A stretch of DNA of 64,000 bases from Leifsonia sp. Leaf336. Its GTDB lineage: Bacteria; Actinomycetota; Actinomycetes; Actinomycetales; Microbacteriaceae. Under the pieces are notes generated by a model that worked only from the letters and a program-made list of their open reading frames with translations, was not told the DNA's origin and did not search any database. This document shows, piece after piece, positions 25,633 through 33,112 of this stretch. The stretch is taken from contig NZ_LMOZ01000003.1 in NCBI RefSeq assembly GCF_001423695.1, positions 477,018-541,017 of the forward strand. The letters run 5' to 3'. The stretch's first letter is position 1, and each line of letters opens with the position of its first letter. The translations under genes were made by a program, and so were the position numbers.

Positions 25633-26742
25633 GTGAGCCGTATTGTGGCCGTGGCGCCCGTGCTTCCCGCCCGCAGCTACAGCCAGGGCGAGATCACCGC
25701 CGCGCTCCTCGCGATGATCACGAGCGACCCGGGCCGACAGGCCGTCATGCGTCGCATCCACGCGGCCAGCGGCGTCGAGACCCGCAGTCTCGTCATGCCG
25801 CTCGAGCGGTACAGCTCGCTCGGGTCGTTCCGCGAATCCAACGACTTCTTCATCGCCGAGGGCACCACGCTCGCCGAGCGGGCCGTGACCCAGGCCCTCG
25901 CGTCGGCCGGACTGCTCGCGACGGACGTCGACTTCCTGCTCTTCACCTCCGTCACCGGCATCGCGGCCCCCTCCATCGATGCGCAGCTCGTGCAGCGCCT
26001 CGGGATGCGGCCCGACGTCAAACGCCTGCCGAGCTTCGGGCTCGGCTGCGTCGCCGGCGCGGCCGGGATCGCCAGGGTCAACGACTACCTGCAGGGCCAC
26101 CCGGGCGAGATCGCCGTGCTGCTGTCGGTGGAGCTGTGCTCGCTGACGGTGCAGGCCGCCGACGACTCGATGGCCAACATCGTGGCGAGCGGCCTGTTCG
26201 GCGACGGCGCCGCCGCCGTGGTGATGGCCGGCGACGACCGCGCCCGCGAGCTCGGCCTCCCCGGTCCTGAGATCATCGACACCCGCAGCCGGATCTACCC
26301 CGACACGGAGAACGTGATCGGCTGGGACATCGGCGGCACCGGGTTCCGCATCGTGCTGAGCGCCGGCGTGCCCGACGTGATCGACCGCAACTTCGCCGAC
26401 GACGCCCGGGGCCTGCTCTCGGAGCACGACCTCGCGGTCTCGGACGTCGGCGCGTGGGCCGCGCATCCCGGCGGCCCCAAAGTGCTGGAGGCGTTCTCCC
26501 GTTCTCTCGACCTCCCGCCCGACGCGCTCGACGCCAGCTGGCGATCGCTCGCCCGGGTCGGCAACCTGTCGTCGGCTGCCGTGCTGCACGTGCTCGCGGA
26601 GCAGCTTGACGCGCACCCGCCCGGCACGATCGGCCTGCTGTTCGCGCTCGGCCCCGGTGTCACCAGCGAGCTGGTGCTGCTGCGCTGGGCCGACGGGGCC
26701 CCGGCCGCGCGCACCTCCCCGGAGCTCGGAGCGGCCGCGTGA
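25633..26742 (+). CDS. Type III polyketide synthase, alkylresorcinol/alkylpyrone type
   Basis: A 369-residue homodimeric chalcone-synthase-fold enzyme that extends a starter acyl-CoA with malonyl-CoA. The Cys-His-Asn triad is complete: Cys139 (FGLGCVAGA), His278 (AAHPGGPKVLEA) and Asn311 (RVGNLSSAAVL), with the same mutual spacing as chalcone synthase. Start is GTG 25633. Its stop overlaps the methyltransferase GTG (GTGA), and a flavoprotein gene follows, which is the organisation of the Streptomyces srsABC phenolic-lipid operon. The likely product is an alkylresorcinol or alkylpyrone lipid of the membrane, by analogy. Confidence 0.92.
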   Translation: MSRIVAVAPVLPARSYSQGEITAALLAMITSDPGRQAVMRRIHAASGVETRSLVMPLERYSSLGSFRESNDFFIAEGTTLAERAVTQALASAGLLATDVDFLLFTSVTGIAAPSIDAQLVQRLGMRPDVKRLPSFGLGCVAGAAGIARVNDYLQGHPGEIAVLLSVELCSLTVQAADDSMANIVASGLFGDGAAAVVMAGDDRARELGLPGPEIIDTRSRIYPDTENVIGWDIGGTGFRIVLSAGVPDVIDRNFADDARGLLSEHDLAVSDVGAWAAHPGGPKVLEAFSRSLDLPPDALDASWRSLARVGNLSSAAVLHVLAEQLDAHPPGTIGLLFALGPGVTSELVLLRWADGAPAARTSPELGAAA

Positions 26743-27269
26743 TCTGGTACACCGTGCTCGTCCTCGCCACGGGGGCGGAACGGATCGCCGAACTGGTCGT
26801 GTCGTCGCGGAACGCCCGCTGGTCGTTCGCGCGGGGCGGCGTCGAGTACGGCCGGCGGCACTTCCCGCCGATGGTCGCGTTGCACACCGGCCTCCTGCTG
26901 GCGTGTCTTGCCGAGGTGTGGCTGCTGGACCGCCCGTTCCTCCCGTGGCTCGGCTGGCCGATGCTGGTGCTCGTGCTCGCGAGCCAGGGGCTGCGGTGGT
27001 GGTGCATCGCGACGCTCGGCCCGCGCTGGAACACGCGCGTGATCGTCGTCCCCGGTCTCCCGCTGGTCGCTCGCGGCCCCTACCGCTGGCTGCACCACCC
27101 CAACTACGTCGCGGTCGTGGTGGAGGGCTTCGCGCTCCCCCTGGTGCACACCGCGTGGATCACCGCGATCGCCTTCACGGTGCTGAATGCGGTACTCCTG
27201 CTGGCGTACCGCATCCCGTGCGAGAACCGAGCTCTCGCCCTGTCCGAGGCATCCGCCGTCCGCACATGA
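26739..27269 (+). CDS. ICMT-like methyltransferase of the polyketide operon
   Basis: A 176-residue integral membrane protein of the isoprenylcysteine carboxyl methyltransferase family, with about four membrane segments and the SAM-binding motif RGPYRWLHHPNYVAVVVEG near residues 108-126, plus the closing PCENRAL. Bacterial relatives next to type III synthases (SrsB, BpsB) O-methylate alkylresorcinols or alkylpyrones. It overlaps the synthase by 4 bp and the flavoprotein by 4 bp, so the three proteins are co-translated. Substrate assignment is by context. Confidence 0.88.
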   Translation: MIWYTVLVLATGAERIAELVVSSRNARWSFARGGVEYGRRHFPPMVALHTGLLLACLAEVWLLDRPFLPWLGWPMLVLVLASQGLRWWCIATLGPRWNTRVIVVPGLPLVARGPYRWLHHPNYVAVVVEGFALPLVHTAWITAIAFTVLNAVLLLAYRIPCENRALALSEASAVRT

Positions 27270-28315
27270 CGGCGCCGCAGCTGGTGATCGTGGGCGGAGG
27301 CCCCATCGGTCTCGCGTGCGCGATCGAAGCGCGGCTGGCGGGCATGGAGGTCGTCGTCGTCGAGCCGCGCGACGACCCGATCGACAAGGCGTGCGGCGAG
27401 GGCCTGATGCCGGGAGCGCTCGCCGCCCTGCACCGCATCGGCGTGGACCCGCCCGGGCACCCGCTCTCGGGGATCGCCTACGTGGACGGCGGTCGGCGCG
27501 TCGAGCACCGCTTCGCCGACCGGCCGGGCCGGGGCGTGCGGCGGACCGTGCTGCACCGCGAGCTCGCGCGGCGGGCGGCCGAGCTCGGCACGCCCGTCGT
27601 CCGCACTCGGGTGACCGGGCTGACCCAGCGGAGGGACGCCGTGGAGTTGCGGCTCGGAGCCGACGGGGCGGAGACCCTCGAGACGCCCTGGGTGATCGCG
27701 GCCGACGGCCTCCATTCGCCCGTGCGGCGCCTGGTCGGCTTGGAGAGACGCGCGCAGAATCCCGGTCGCCGACGGTACGGACTGCGTCAGCATTACGCGG
27801 TGGCTCCGTGGACCGACCTGGTGGAAGTGCACTGGTCGCCGCTCGTGGAGGCCTACGTGACGCCGGTCGACGATCGCACCGTCGGCGTGGCGGTGCTCGG
27901 CCCCCGCCCGCTCGACCAAGATGCGTCGATCGCCGCCATCCCCGCCCTGGCGGAGCGGTTGGCGGGCGCGCCCGTGGTGTCGGACGCGCGCGGCGCAGGC
28001 CCGCTGCTCCAGCGGTCGCGGTCCAGGGCCGCAGGGCGCGTGCTGCTGGCGGGCGACGCCTCCGGGTACGTCGACGCTCTGACCGGCGAGGGGATGCGTG
28101 TCGGCTTCGCGCAGGCGCGCGCGGCCGTCGCGGCCGTGCGCGCCGGAGACACCGAGCAGTACGAGCGGGCATGGAGGGCGACGACGCGCGACTTCCGCAT
28201 GCTCACGACGGGACTCGTGGTCGCGGCACGCTCGTCGTTCCGGCCCCGCATCGTGCCCACGGCGACAGCCCGGCCTCAGCTCTTCGGAGCGATCGTGGAG
28301 CGGCTCTCCCGCTGA
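27266..28315 (+). CDS. FAD-dependent monooxygenase of the polyketide operon
   Basis: A 349-residue flavoprotein of the geranylgeranyl reductase / aromatic hydroxylase fold. N-terminal dinucleotide motif LVIVGGGPIGLACAIEA with the acidic end VVVEPRDD, then CGEGLMP, the DG-type motif AADGLHSPVRR near residue 150, and the FAD-phosphate motif LLAGDASGYVDALTGEGM near residue 260. In the Streptomyces srs operon the equivalent SrsC hydroxylates the methylated resorcinol to a quinone. ATG at 27266 overlaps the methyltransferase stop (ATGA). No transporter or regulator is attached to the operon. Confidence 0.88.
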   Translation: MTAPQLVIVGGGPIGLACAIEARLAGMEVVVVEPRDDPIDKACGEGLMPGALAALHRIGVDPPGHPLSGIAYVDGGRRVEHRFADRPGRGVRRTVLHRELARRAAELGTPVVRTRVTGLTQRRDAVELRLGADGAETLETPWVIAADGLHSPVRRLVGLERRAQNPGRRRYGLRQHYAVAPWTDLVEVHWSPLVEAYVTPVDDRTVGVAVLGPRPLDQDASIAAIPALAERLAGAPVVSDARGAGPLLQRSRSRAAGRVLLAGDASGYVDALTGEGMRVGFAQARAAVAAVRAGDTEQYERAWRATTRDFRMLTTGLVVAARSSFRPRIVPTATARPQLFGAIVERLSR

Positions 28316-28387
28316 CACAGAGCCGTCGGTGCACATCAGGTAGTATGCTGCCGACAGATGATGCATGCAATATTTTTGTGAGGTGTG

Positions 28388-28639
28388 ATGAGCAACCATG
28401 ACCAGGAGGCCCCGGCCCGGCGCACGAGCGTCACCTTCTACCTCAGCGAAGGCCTCCGAAACCGCGCGCGGGCGGCCTATCGATCCACCTCCTTCGAGGA
28501 GCGGGACAGCAGCTGGTCCGAGATGCTCAACAAGGCGCTGATCGCCGAGGTCGAGCGCCGCGAGGCCGAGTACAACCGCGGAGAGACGTTCGCCGCGAGC
28601 GAGGCGCCCCTCTCCCCCGGTCGTCCGATCGGGTTCTGA
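28388..28639 (+). CDS. Orphan ribbon-helix-helix (ParB-like centromere-binding) protein
   Basis: An 83-residue small protein. ARRTSVTFYLSEGLRNRARAAYR is the strand-helix-loop of a ribbon-helix-helix domain, and the following WSEMLNKALIAEVERREAEYN helix closes it; this looks like the small actinobacterial centromere-binding proteins of plasmid ParAB systems, but no parA is near. The C-terminal 20 residues are Pro/Gly-rich. ATG 28388 is preceded by GTGAGG; a GTG one codon earlier is possible. A TAGTAT -10-like element lies at 28341. A strong terminator hairpin follows, so it is a single-gene unit. Role on the chromosome is unknown. Confidence 0.72.
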   Translation: MSNHDQEAPARRTSVTFYLSEGLRNRARAAYRSTSFEERDSSWSEMLNKALIAEVERREAEYNRGETFAASEAPLSPGRPIGF

Positions 28640-28649
28640 CAGCCGTCGC

Positions 28650-28681
28650 GGGGCTGTCCGGTCGTGCGACCGGACAGCCCC
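28650..28681. terminator. Strong hairpin after the ribbon-helix-helix gene
   Basis: A 15-bp perfect stem (GGGGCTGTCCGGTCG and its complement) lies 11 bp after the stop of the small plus-strand gene and 33 bp after the stop of the minus-strand surface-protein gene, so it can terminate both. No strong T-run, as usual in this genome. Confidence 0.8.
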
Positions 28682-28713
28682 CGTCGCCTCATCCTGTGGT
28701 CATGCCTCCCGTG

Positions 28714-30234
28714 TCATCGCGTGTGGTGGCGACGCTCACGGTTCGCGGTGCCGAACACCGCCAGGGTGCCGAGCAGCGCGAGCAGGGCGCCGAGGGCGCC
28801 GAGGGTGAGGGCGTCCGAGCCGGTCGACGCGAGAGCCGACGTGGCGTCGGACGCGGCCAGCAGGGTGGTCGCGCCCGTCGAGGCGGCCGCGGCGACCTGG
28901 CCGGTCGCGGTGACCTGGCCGGTCGCGGTGCCGTCGGCGGTGCTGCCACCGACAGCGCCCGTGTCCGGGCCCGTGGTGCCGGTCGGCGTGGTCGGCGTCG
29001 TCGGGCCGGTGGTTCCCGTCGTGGATCCGCTGGTGGTGCTGTCGCCCAGCACCGCGACAGCGTCGCCGCCGACCGTGACCGGAAGCGACACGCTCACCGG
29101 CAGCTGGGTCCCGCCCAGGAGACCTCCGCTTCCGTCAGTGGTCGAGACCACCGGCGTGGAGCCCGAGCCGGTCGAACCGGTCGAGCCGGTCGAACCACTG
29201 CTCGTCGCATCGCCCAGCACGCTCACCGCGTCACCGGACGCCGCCACCGGAACGGACACGGAAACCGGAACCTGAGCCCCGGATCCCACACCCCCGGTTC
29301 CGGAGGTCGATCCTCCCGAGGTCGCCGGAGCGGATGGGACGGTGGCCGATGACCCGGACGTGCCCGCGTCACCCAGAACGCTGACCGCGTTTCCGGAGGC
29401 CGTCACCGGAGCCGAAGCCCCGACCGGCACCTGAACCCCGGAGAGCACACCATCCGAGCCCGACGTCGTCGCGCCCGAAGTGCTCGTGGCCGGAGCCGGC
29501 GATGCCGTCACCGACGAACCCGACGAACCCGCGTTGCCCAGGACGCTGACCGCGTTGCCGGAGGCCGTCACCGGAGCGGCCACGCCGACCGGCACCTGCG
29601 CACCGGACAGAATGCCATCGCTGCCGGAGGTCGTCGCGCCCGAGGCAGTCGGCGCCGGAGTCGTCGCTGACGAACCCGACGAACCCGCATCGCCCAGCAC
29701 GCTCACCGCGTTCCCGGCCGCCGTCACCGGCACCGAGACAGCGATGGGCGCTTGCACTCCGGACAGCACGCCGTCCGTTCCGCTGGTGGTGAGGTCCGGG
29801 GCCGGCGCAGCGCTCGGAGTGCTGCCTGCGCTCGCGGTCGAACCTGAGCCCGGACTCGCGCTCGGGCCCGCGTCACCGGCTGCGCTCACAGCGTTGCCCG
29901 TCACCGCGACGGGCACGGAGACGCTGACCAGCGCCTGCTCCCCGCTGGCCACCCCGTCGAGACCGCTGGTCGAAGCCGACACGGCAGGAGCCGGAGCCGG
30001 AGCGGGGGCCGGCGAGGCCGGCCCCGTCGAACTCGAGTCGCCCAGCAGGGCGATGCCGTTGCCGGTGACATTCACCGGCACGGTGGCGTCGACGACGGCC
30101 TGGGCTCCGGAGGCCACGCCACCGGATCCGGTCGTGGAAGGTGCTTCCGCAGCGTTCGCCGCCGCGGTGCCGGCGAGCCAGAGCCCTCCGACGCAGAGGG
30201 TGAACCACAACCCTCTCGAAACGTACTTGTTCAT
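28714..30234 (-). CDS. Seven-repeat chaplin-like surface protein with LAxTG sorting signal
   Basis: A 506-residue secreted protein: signal peptide (residues 1-28, ending ANAAEA), seven spaced repeats of about 33 residues at roughly 37, 91, 152, 203, 259, 312 and 368, Ser/Thr/Gly/Pro linkers, then a sorting signal LASTG (468-472), a hydrophobic segment and an Arg/His tail. The repeat pattern, DGVLSGxQxPVxVxxPVxxSGNAVSVLGDAG, resembles the chaplin domain (GVxSGNxVQxPVxxPVNVCGNxVxVxG) of Streptomyces aerial-hyphae proteins but has no Cys. LAxTG is the class E sortase motif, as on long chaplins. AAAGG lies 7 nt before the ATG. It probably forms a cell-wall-bound, beta-rich, hydrophobic layer. Confidence 0.8.
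   Translation of the reverse strand: MNKYVSRGLWFTLCVGGLWLAGTAAANAAEAPSTTGSGGVASGAQAVVDATVPVNVTGNGIALLGDSSSTGPASPAPAPAPAPAVSASTSGLDGVASGEQALVSVSVPVAVTGNAVSAAGDAGPSASPGSGSTASAGSTPSAAPAPDLTTSGTDGVLSGVQAPIAVSVPVTAAGNAVSVLGDAGSSGSSATTPAPTASGATTSGSDGILSGAQVPVGVAAPVTASGNAVSVLGNAGSSGSSVTASPAPATSTSGATTSGSDGVLSGVQVPVGASAPVTASGNAVSVLGDAGTSGSSATVPSAPATSGGSTSGTGGVGSGAQVPVSVSVPVAASGDAVSVLGDATSSGSTGSTGSTGSGSTPVVSTTDGSGGLLGGTQLPVSVSLPVTVGGDAVAVLGDSTTSGSTTGTTGPTTPTTPTGTTGPDTGAVGGSTADGTATGQVTATGQVAAAASTGATTLLAASDATSALASTGSDALTLGALGALLALLGTLAVFGTANRERRHHTR
29038..30126 (-). repeat. Seven coding repeats of the chaplin-like protein
   Basis: Seven tandem but spaced coding units, the central ones (residues about 152-345) most alike, for example SGNAVSVLGDAG and SGNAVSVLGNAG in units 3 to 5. 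DNA identity between the central units is high, which suggests recent duplication or recombination, so copy number may vary between strains. The units are interrupted by Ser/Thr/Pro linkers of 18-28 residues. Confidence 0.78.
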
Positions 30235-30264
30235 CGTTCAGCCTTTCGAATGAGTGTCTGCGAA

Positions 30265-30306
30265 CTCCCGGTCGGGAGCTCGGGTCGCGTTCTGCCGAGC
30301 GGCAGA
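30265..30306. terminator. Two adjacent hairpins between the surface-protein genes
   Basis: CTCCCG-GT-CGGGAG (30265-30278) and TCTGCC-GAGC-GGCAGA (30291-30306) lie in the 83-bp gap between the companion gene and the chaplin-like gene. They could end or attenuate the upstream transcript and make the chaplin-like gene partly independent. Confidence 0.5.
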
Positions 30307-30317
30307 CGGCGACCCAC

Positions 30318-31235
30318 TCAGTCGGGGCTGATGTCGTGGTCGAACAGGGGTGAAGCGGGGAGGGCGTCACCGGCCGGCAGCGCGGCGCGCCCGACGCGCG
30401 TGGAGGCCCCGGCCGCGAACGCATCCGCGGTGACGGCCGCCGACGGCGCAGCGCCGCCGGACGAACCTCCAGAAGAACCTGCCCCCGGCGAACCGGACGG
30501 CACGCCAGGGGACGGCAGGCCGGAGCCGCCAGGAGGCGCACCGCCGGGAGCGGACGCCGCAGACGACCCGGAGCCGAGAGGCGACGAGGAGGAACCGAGC
30601 GGCGGCCCGGAGTCGAGAGAAGCCCGCACGACCGCTCCCGCGACGACCGTCGCGGACGTCACGAAGGCGTCGCCGATCGGCGCACCCGCCGTCGGAGCGT
30701 CGATGGCCGGAGGCTGCGAGACGACCGGCGCGATCGGCGCGACCGCGGTCTGCAGCGCCATGGACACGCTAGAGAGCGCATCGTCGGCAGCCGCGCTGAC
30801 CGGCGAGGTCAAGGCCTCCACCGGCGCCGCACCGACGGCCGCACCCACGACCGGAAGCTGTGAGACGGGAGTCGCGGCCACGACCTGGTCCACCGTGGAG
30901 GCCACCGGCGTCACGACCGCGGCGACCGGCGCGGCGTCGGCCACGTGGTCGACGACCTGCGTCACCGGCTGGACCGCCTGAGCGACCGTCGAGCGGACGG
31001 GGTCCGGCAACGCGGGCGCGACGGCCGAAGTGACCGCCTGAGCGGTGTCGCCGACCGTGCCCGTGACGCTCGAGACGACCGAACCCAAGGGCTCCGCTGC
31101 GGGAGGCTCGGCCGCGTTTGCGCCACCGCCGCCGAAGAGCAGACCGAGGGCTGTGACTCCGCCGCCGAGGACGAGAGCCCCGATCAGAAGCCGCAGAGGA
31201 GTGAAGGAGGAGCGCCGCTCCGGCACATCCACCAC
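30318..31235 (-). CDS. Secreted Ala/Val/Pro-rich protein, companion of the chaplin-like protein
   Basis: About 305 residues. After a short Arg-rich start comes one hydrophobic segment (about 12-36, ending ANAAE) that reads as a signal peptide, then a central region of repeated short hydrophobic motifs (VSSVTGTV, VTQVVDHVAD, VASTVDQVVA) with amphipathic periodicity, then a long Gly/Ser/Pro-rich tail. No Cys, no sorting signal and no family that I recognise. GTG 31235 is chosen because AGGGGG stands 7 nt before it; this places it 4 bp after the MFS stop. It precedes the chaplin-like gene on the same strand, so a shared surface role is likely but inferred. Confidence 0.65.
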   Translation of the reverse strand: MVDVPERRSSFTPLRLLIGALVLGGGVTALGLLFGGGGANAAEPPAAEPLGSVVSSVTGTVGDTAQAVTSAVAPALPDPVRSTVAQAVQPVTQVVDHVADAAPVAAVVTPVASTVDQVVAATPVSQLPVVGAAVGAAPVEALTSPVSAAADDALSSVSMALQTAVAPIAPVVSQPPAIDAPTAGAPIGDAFVTSATVVAGAVVRASLDSGPPLGSSSSPLGSGSSAASAPGGAPPGGSGLPSPGVPSGSPGAGSSGGSSGGAAPSAAVTADAFAAGASTRVGRAALPAGDALPASPLFDHDISPD

Positions 31236-31239
31236 ACGA

Positions 31240-32469
31240 TCACCCCCTGATCGTCGGCCTTCCGTTCGAGACAGCTGCGACTGTACTCCCCTGTCTACCG
31301 TCACGGAAGTGCCGCTCCCGCATAAAGGAGGCGAGCGCGATCACGACCAGCGCGGCGACCGTCATGGCGCTGCCCACCCAGAGCGGTGAGGCGTAACCGA
31401 AGCCGGCCGCGATCGTGAGGCCGCCGAGCCACGCGCCGAGCGCGTTGCCGACGTTGAACGCGGCGATGTTGGCTCCCGACGCGAGGGTGGGCGCGGTCTC
31501 CGCGGAGCGGAGCACGCGCAACTGCAGCGCCGGAACAGTCGCGAACCCGGTCGCGCCCATCAGCACGAGCGCGACGACCGCGACGGCCGGCAGCGGAGCG
31601 ACCACGGCGAAGAGCCCCAGGATGACCGCCAGCGCCGAGAGGACGACGATCAAGGTCCCGTCGATCGAACGGTCGGCGAACCGGCCGCCGACGGCGTTGC
31701 CCACGAAGAGCCCGACACCGAAGAGGATGAGCAGCCACGGCACGGCAGCAGCAGGGAATCCCGACAGACCGGTCAGCGTGTAGGCGATGTAGGTGAAAGC
31801 GCCGAACATGCCGCCGTAGCCCAGCACGGTCGCGGCGAGGGACAGCCACAGCTGGCCGGAGCGGAACGCTCGCAGCTCGCCCCGCAGTCCCGTGCCGTTC
31901 TTCTCTCCTGAGGAAGATCGCCCGGCCGACCGCGGCACGAGCACCGCCAGCCCCACGAGCGCGAGCACCCCGATCGCGGTGATCGCCCAGAAGGTGGATC
32001 GCCAGCCGAGCTGCAGCCCGAGCAGGGTGCCGAACGGGACGCCGAGCACGTTCGCCGCCGTCAGCCCGGTGAACATGATCGCGATAGCGCGCGCCTTCTT
32101 GTCGGGTTCGACCATCCCGGCCGCAACGACCGACCCGATGCCGAAGAACGCTCCGTGGCAGAGCGCGGCGACGATGCGTCCAGCGAGCATCGTCGGATAG
32201 TCGCTCGCGAGCGCCGAGATCGCGTTCCCGATGATGAACAGCACCATCAGGCCGAGGAGGACCGTCTTGCGCGGCAGTCTCGTGACAGCCGCCGTCAGGC
32301 CGATCGCGCCGACCGCGACGGCGAGCGCATAACCCGAGATGAGCCACCCGGCCGCGGCGGCGTCGACGTGGAAGTCGGCGGCGACGTCGGGCAGGAGGCC
32401 TGCGATCACGAACTCGGTGAGGCCGATGCCGAATCCGCCGAGGGCGAGTGCGATCAGGCCAGCGGGCAT
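31240..32469 (-). CDS. MFS drug/sugar efflux transporter (DHA1, YdhP-like)
   Basis: A 409-residue major facilitator of the DHA1 family (AraJ/YdhP-like), 12 membrane segments. It begins MPAGLIALALGGFGIGLTEFVIAGLLPDVA, typical of this subgroup, with the motif-C-like GATGFATVPAL in helix 9-10. AGGAG lies 6 nt before the ATG at 32469, which decides the start; earlier codons run into the divergent marR promoter. It is divergent from a MarR gene with an operator-like inverted repeat between them, the standard drug-responsive arrangement. The secreted companion gene follows 4 bp downstream and may be co-transcribed. Confidence 0.9.
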   Translation of the reverse strand: MPAGLIALALGGFGIGLTEFVIAGLLPDVAADFHVDAAAAGWLISGYALAVAVGAIGLTAAVTRLPRKTVLLGLMVLFIIGNAISALASDYPTMLAGRIVAALCHGAFFGIGSVVAAGMVEPDKKARAIAIMFTGLTAANVLGVPFGTLLGLQLGWRSTFWAITAIGVLALVGLAVLVPRSAGRSSSGEKNGTGLRGELRAFRSGQLWLSLAATVLGYGGMFGAFTYIAYTLTGLSGFPAAAVPWLLILFGVGLFVGNAVGGRFADRSIDGTLIVVLSALAVILGLFAVVAPLPAVAVVALVLMGATGFATVPALQLRVLRSAETAPTLASGANIAAFNVGNALGAWLGGLTIAAGFGYASPLWVGSAMTVAALVVIALASFMRERHFRDGRQGSTVAAVSNGRPTIRG

Positions 32470-32543
32470 GGGGAACTCCTGGGAGTGTCGGGGATGGAGG
32501 ATGCGACCGCGTACCATAGTTACTTGCAGACGCGTCATAAATA

Positions 32544-32570
32544 GTTGCACATGCAATTACTTTGTGCAAC
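32544..32570. promoter_or_regulatory. MarR operator candidates between MFS and marR genes
   Basis: GTTGCAC - 13 nt - GTGCAAC is an inverted repeat, and inside its left arm TTGCA-CA-TGCAA (32545-32556) is a second, tighter dyad of MarR-operator size. Both lie in the AT-rich 131-bp divergent gap, the only low-GC stretch nearby. Confidence 0.6.
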
Positions 32571-32600
32571 CCCGCGTCTTACCGACAGTGAGGAGACCCC

Positions 32601-33062
32601 GTGGGCATCGCCGACGACGCCGTCGAAGTGCGCGCGCAGGGGTGGCGCACGCTCGCCGCCCTCCACAACTTCATCGAGAACGAACTGGAGCGGTCGCTCT
32701 CCCGCGAGGCCGGCCTCTCCGTCGTCGAGTACACCGTGCTCGACGCGCTCAGCAGGCAGGACGGCTGGCACATGCGCATGCAGCAGCTCGCGCGGGCCAG
32801 TGCCCTGAGCCCGTCCGCCACCACCCGGCTGGTCAACCGGCTCGAGGAGCGCGGCCTCCTGACCCGCGTCGACTGCCTCGACGACCGGCGCGGCATCTAC
32901 ACCGAGCTCACCGCGGGAGGCCATCGGCTGCTCGACACGGCGCGGCCGGTGCACGACGACGCTCTGGAGGCCGCCCTCCAGGAGGCGCACCGCATCCCGG
33001 AGCTCGCCCCGCTGCTCGACGCCCTTCCGCAGCTGACGCTCGCCGGCACCTCAACGCTCTGA
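32601..33062 (+). CDS. MarR family transcriptional regulator
   Basis: A 153-residue MarR repressor. The winged helix spans about residues 40-105: MQQLARASALSPSATTRLVNRLEERGLLTR is helix 3-recognition helix, followed by the DRRGIYTELTAGG wing with the characteristic Asp-Arg-Arg. GTG start at 32601 with GAGGAG 5 nt ahead. Divergent from the DHA1 transporter; it most likely represses both and is released by a small phenolic or drug-like ligand. A hairpin follows the stop. Confidence 0.92.
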   Translation: MGIADDAVEVRAQGWRTLAALHNFIENELERSLSREAGLSVVEYTVLDALSRQDGWHMRMQQLARASALSPSATTRLVNRLEERGLLTRVDCLDDRRGIYTELTAGGHRLLDTARPVHDDALEAALQEAHRIPELAPLLDALPQLTLAGTSTL

Positions 33063-33068
33063 TCGCCC

Positions 33069-33086
33069 CCAGCCAATCGCGGCTGG
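33069..33086. terminator. Hairpin after marR
   Basis: CCAGCC - AATCGC - GGCTGG starts 7 bp after the marR stop and lies 27 bp before the stop of the convergent minus-strand DUF6941-like gene. A modest 6-bp stem without a T-run. Confidence 0.5.
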
Positions 33087-33112
33087 TGGACAAAGTTAGC
33101 GTCTAATGCACC

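Noticed and set aside
24922-26616. A 564-codon minus-strand frame combining a hydrolase with a long N-terminal part.
   Set aside because: The first 373 codons are antisense to the type III synthase and the gap before it; the hydrolase begins at ATG 25497 with the conserved LHGWDN segment.
29038-30126. Regularly spaced repeats suggesting a CRISPR array or satellite.
   Set aside because: The units are in one open frame, encode a protein repeat with linkers of varying sequence and length, and no Cas genes are present.
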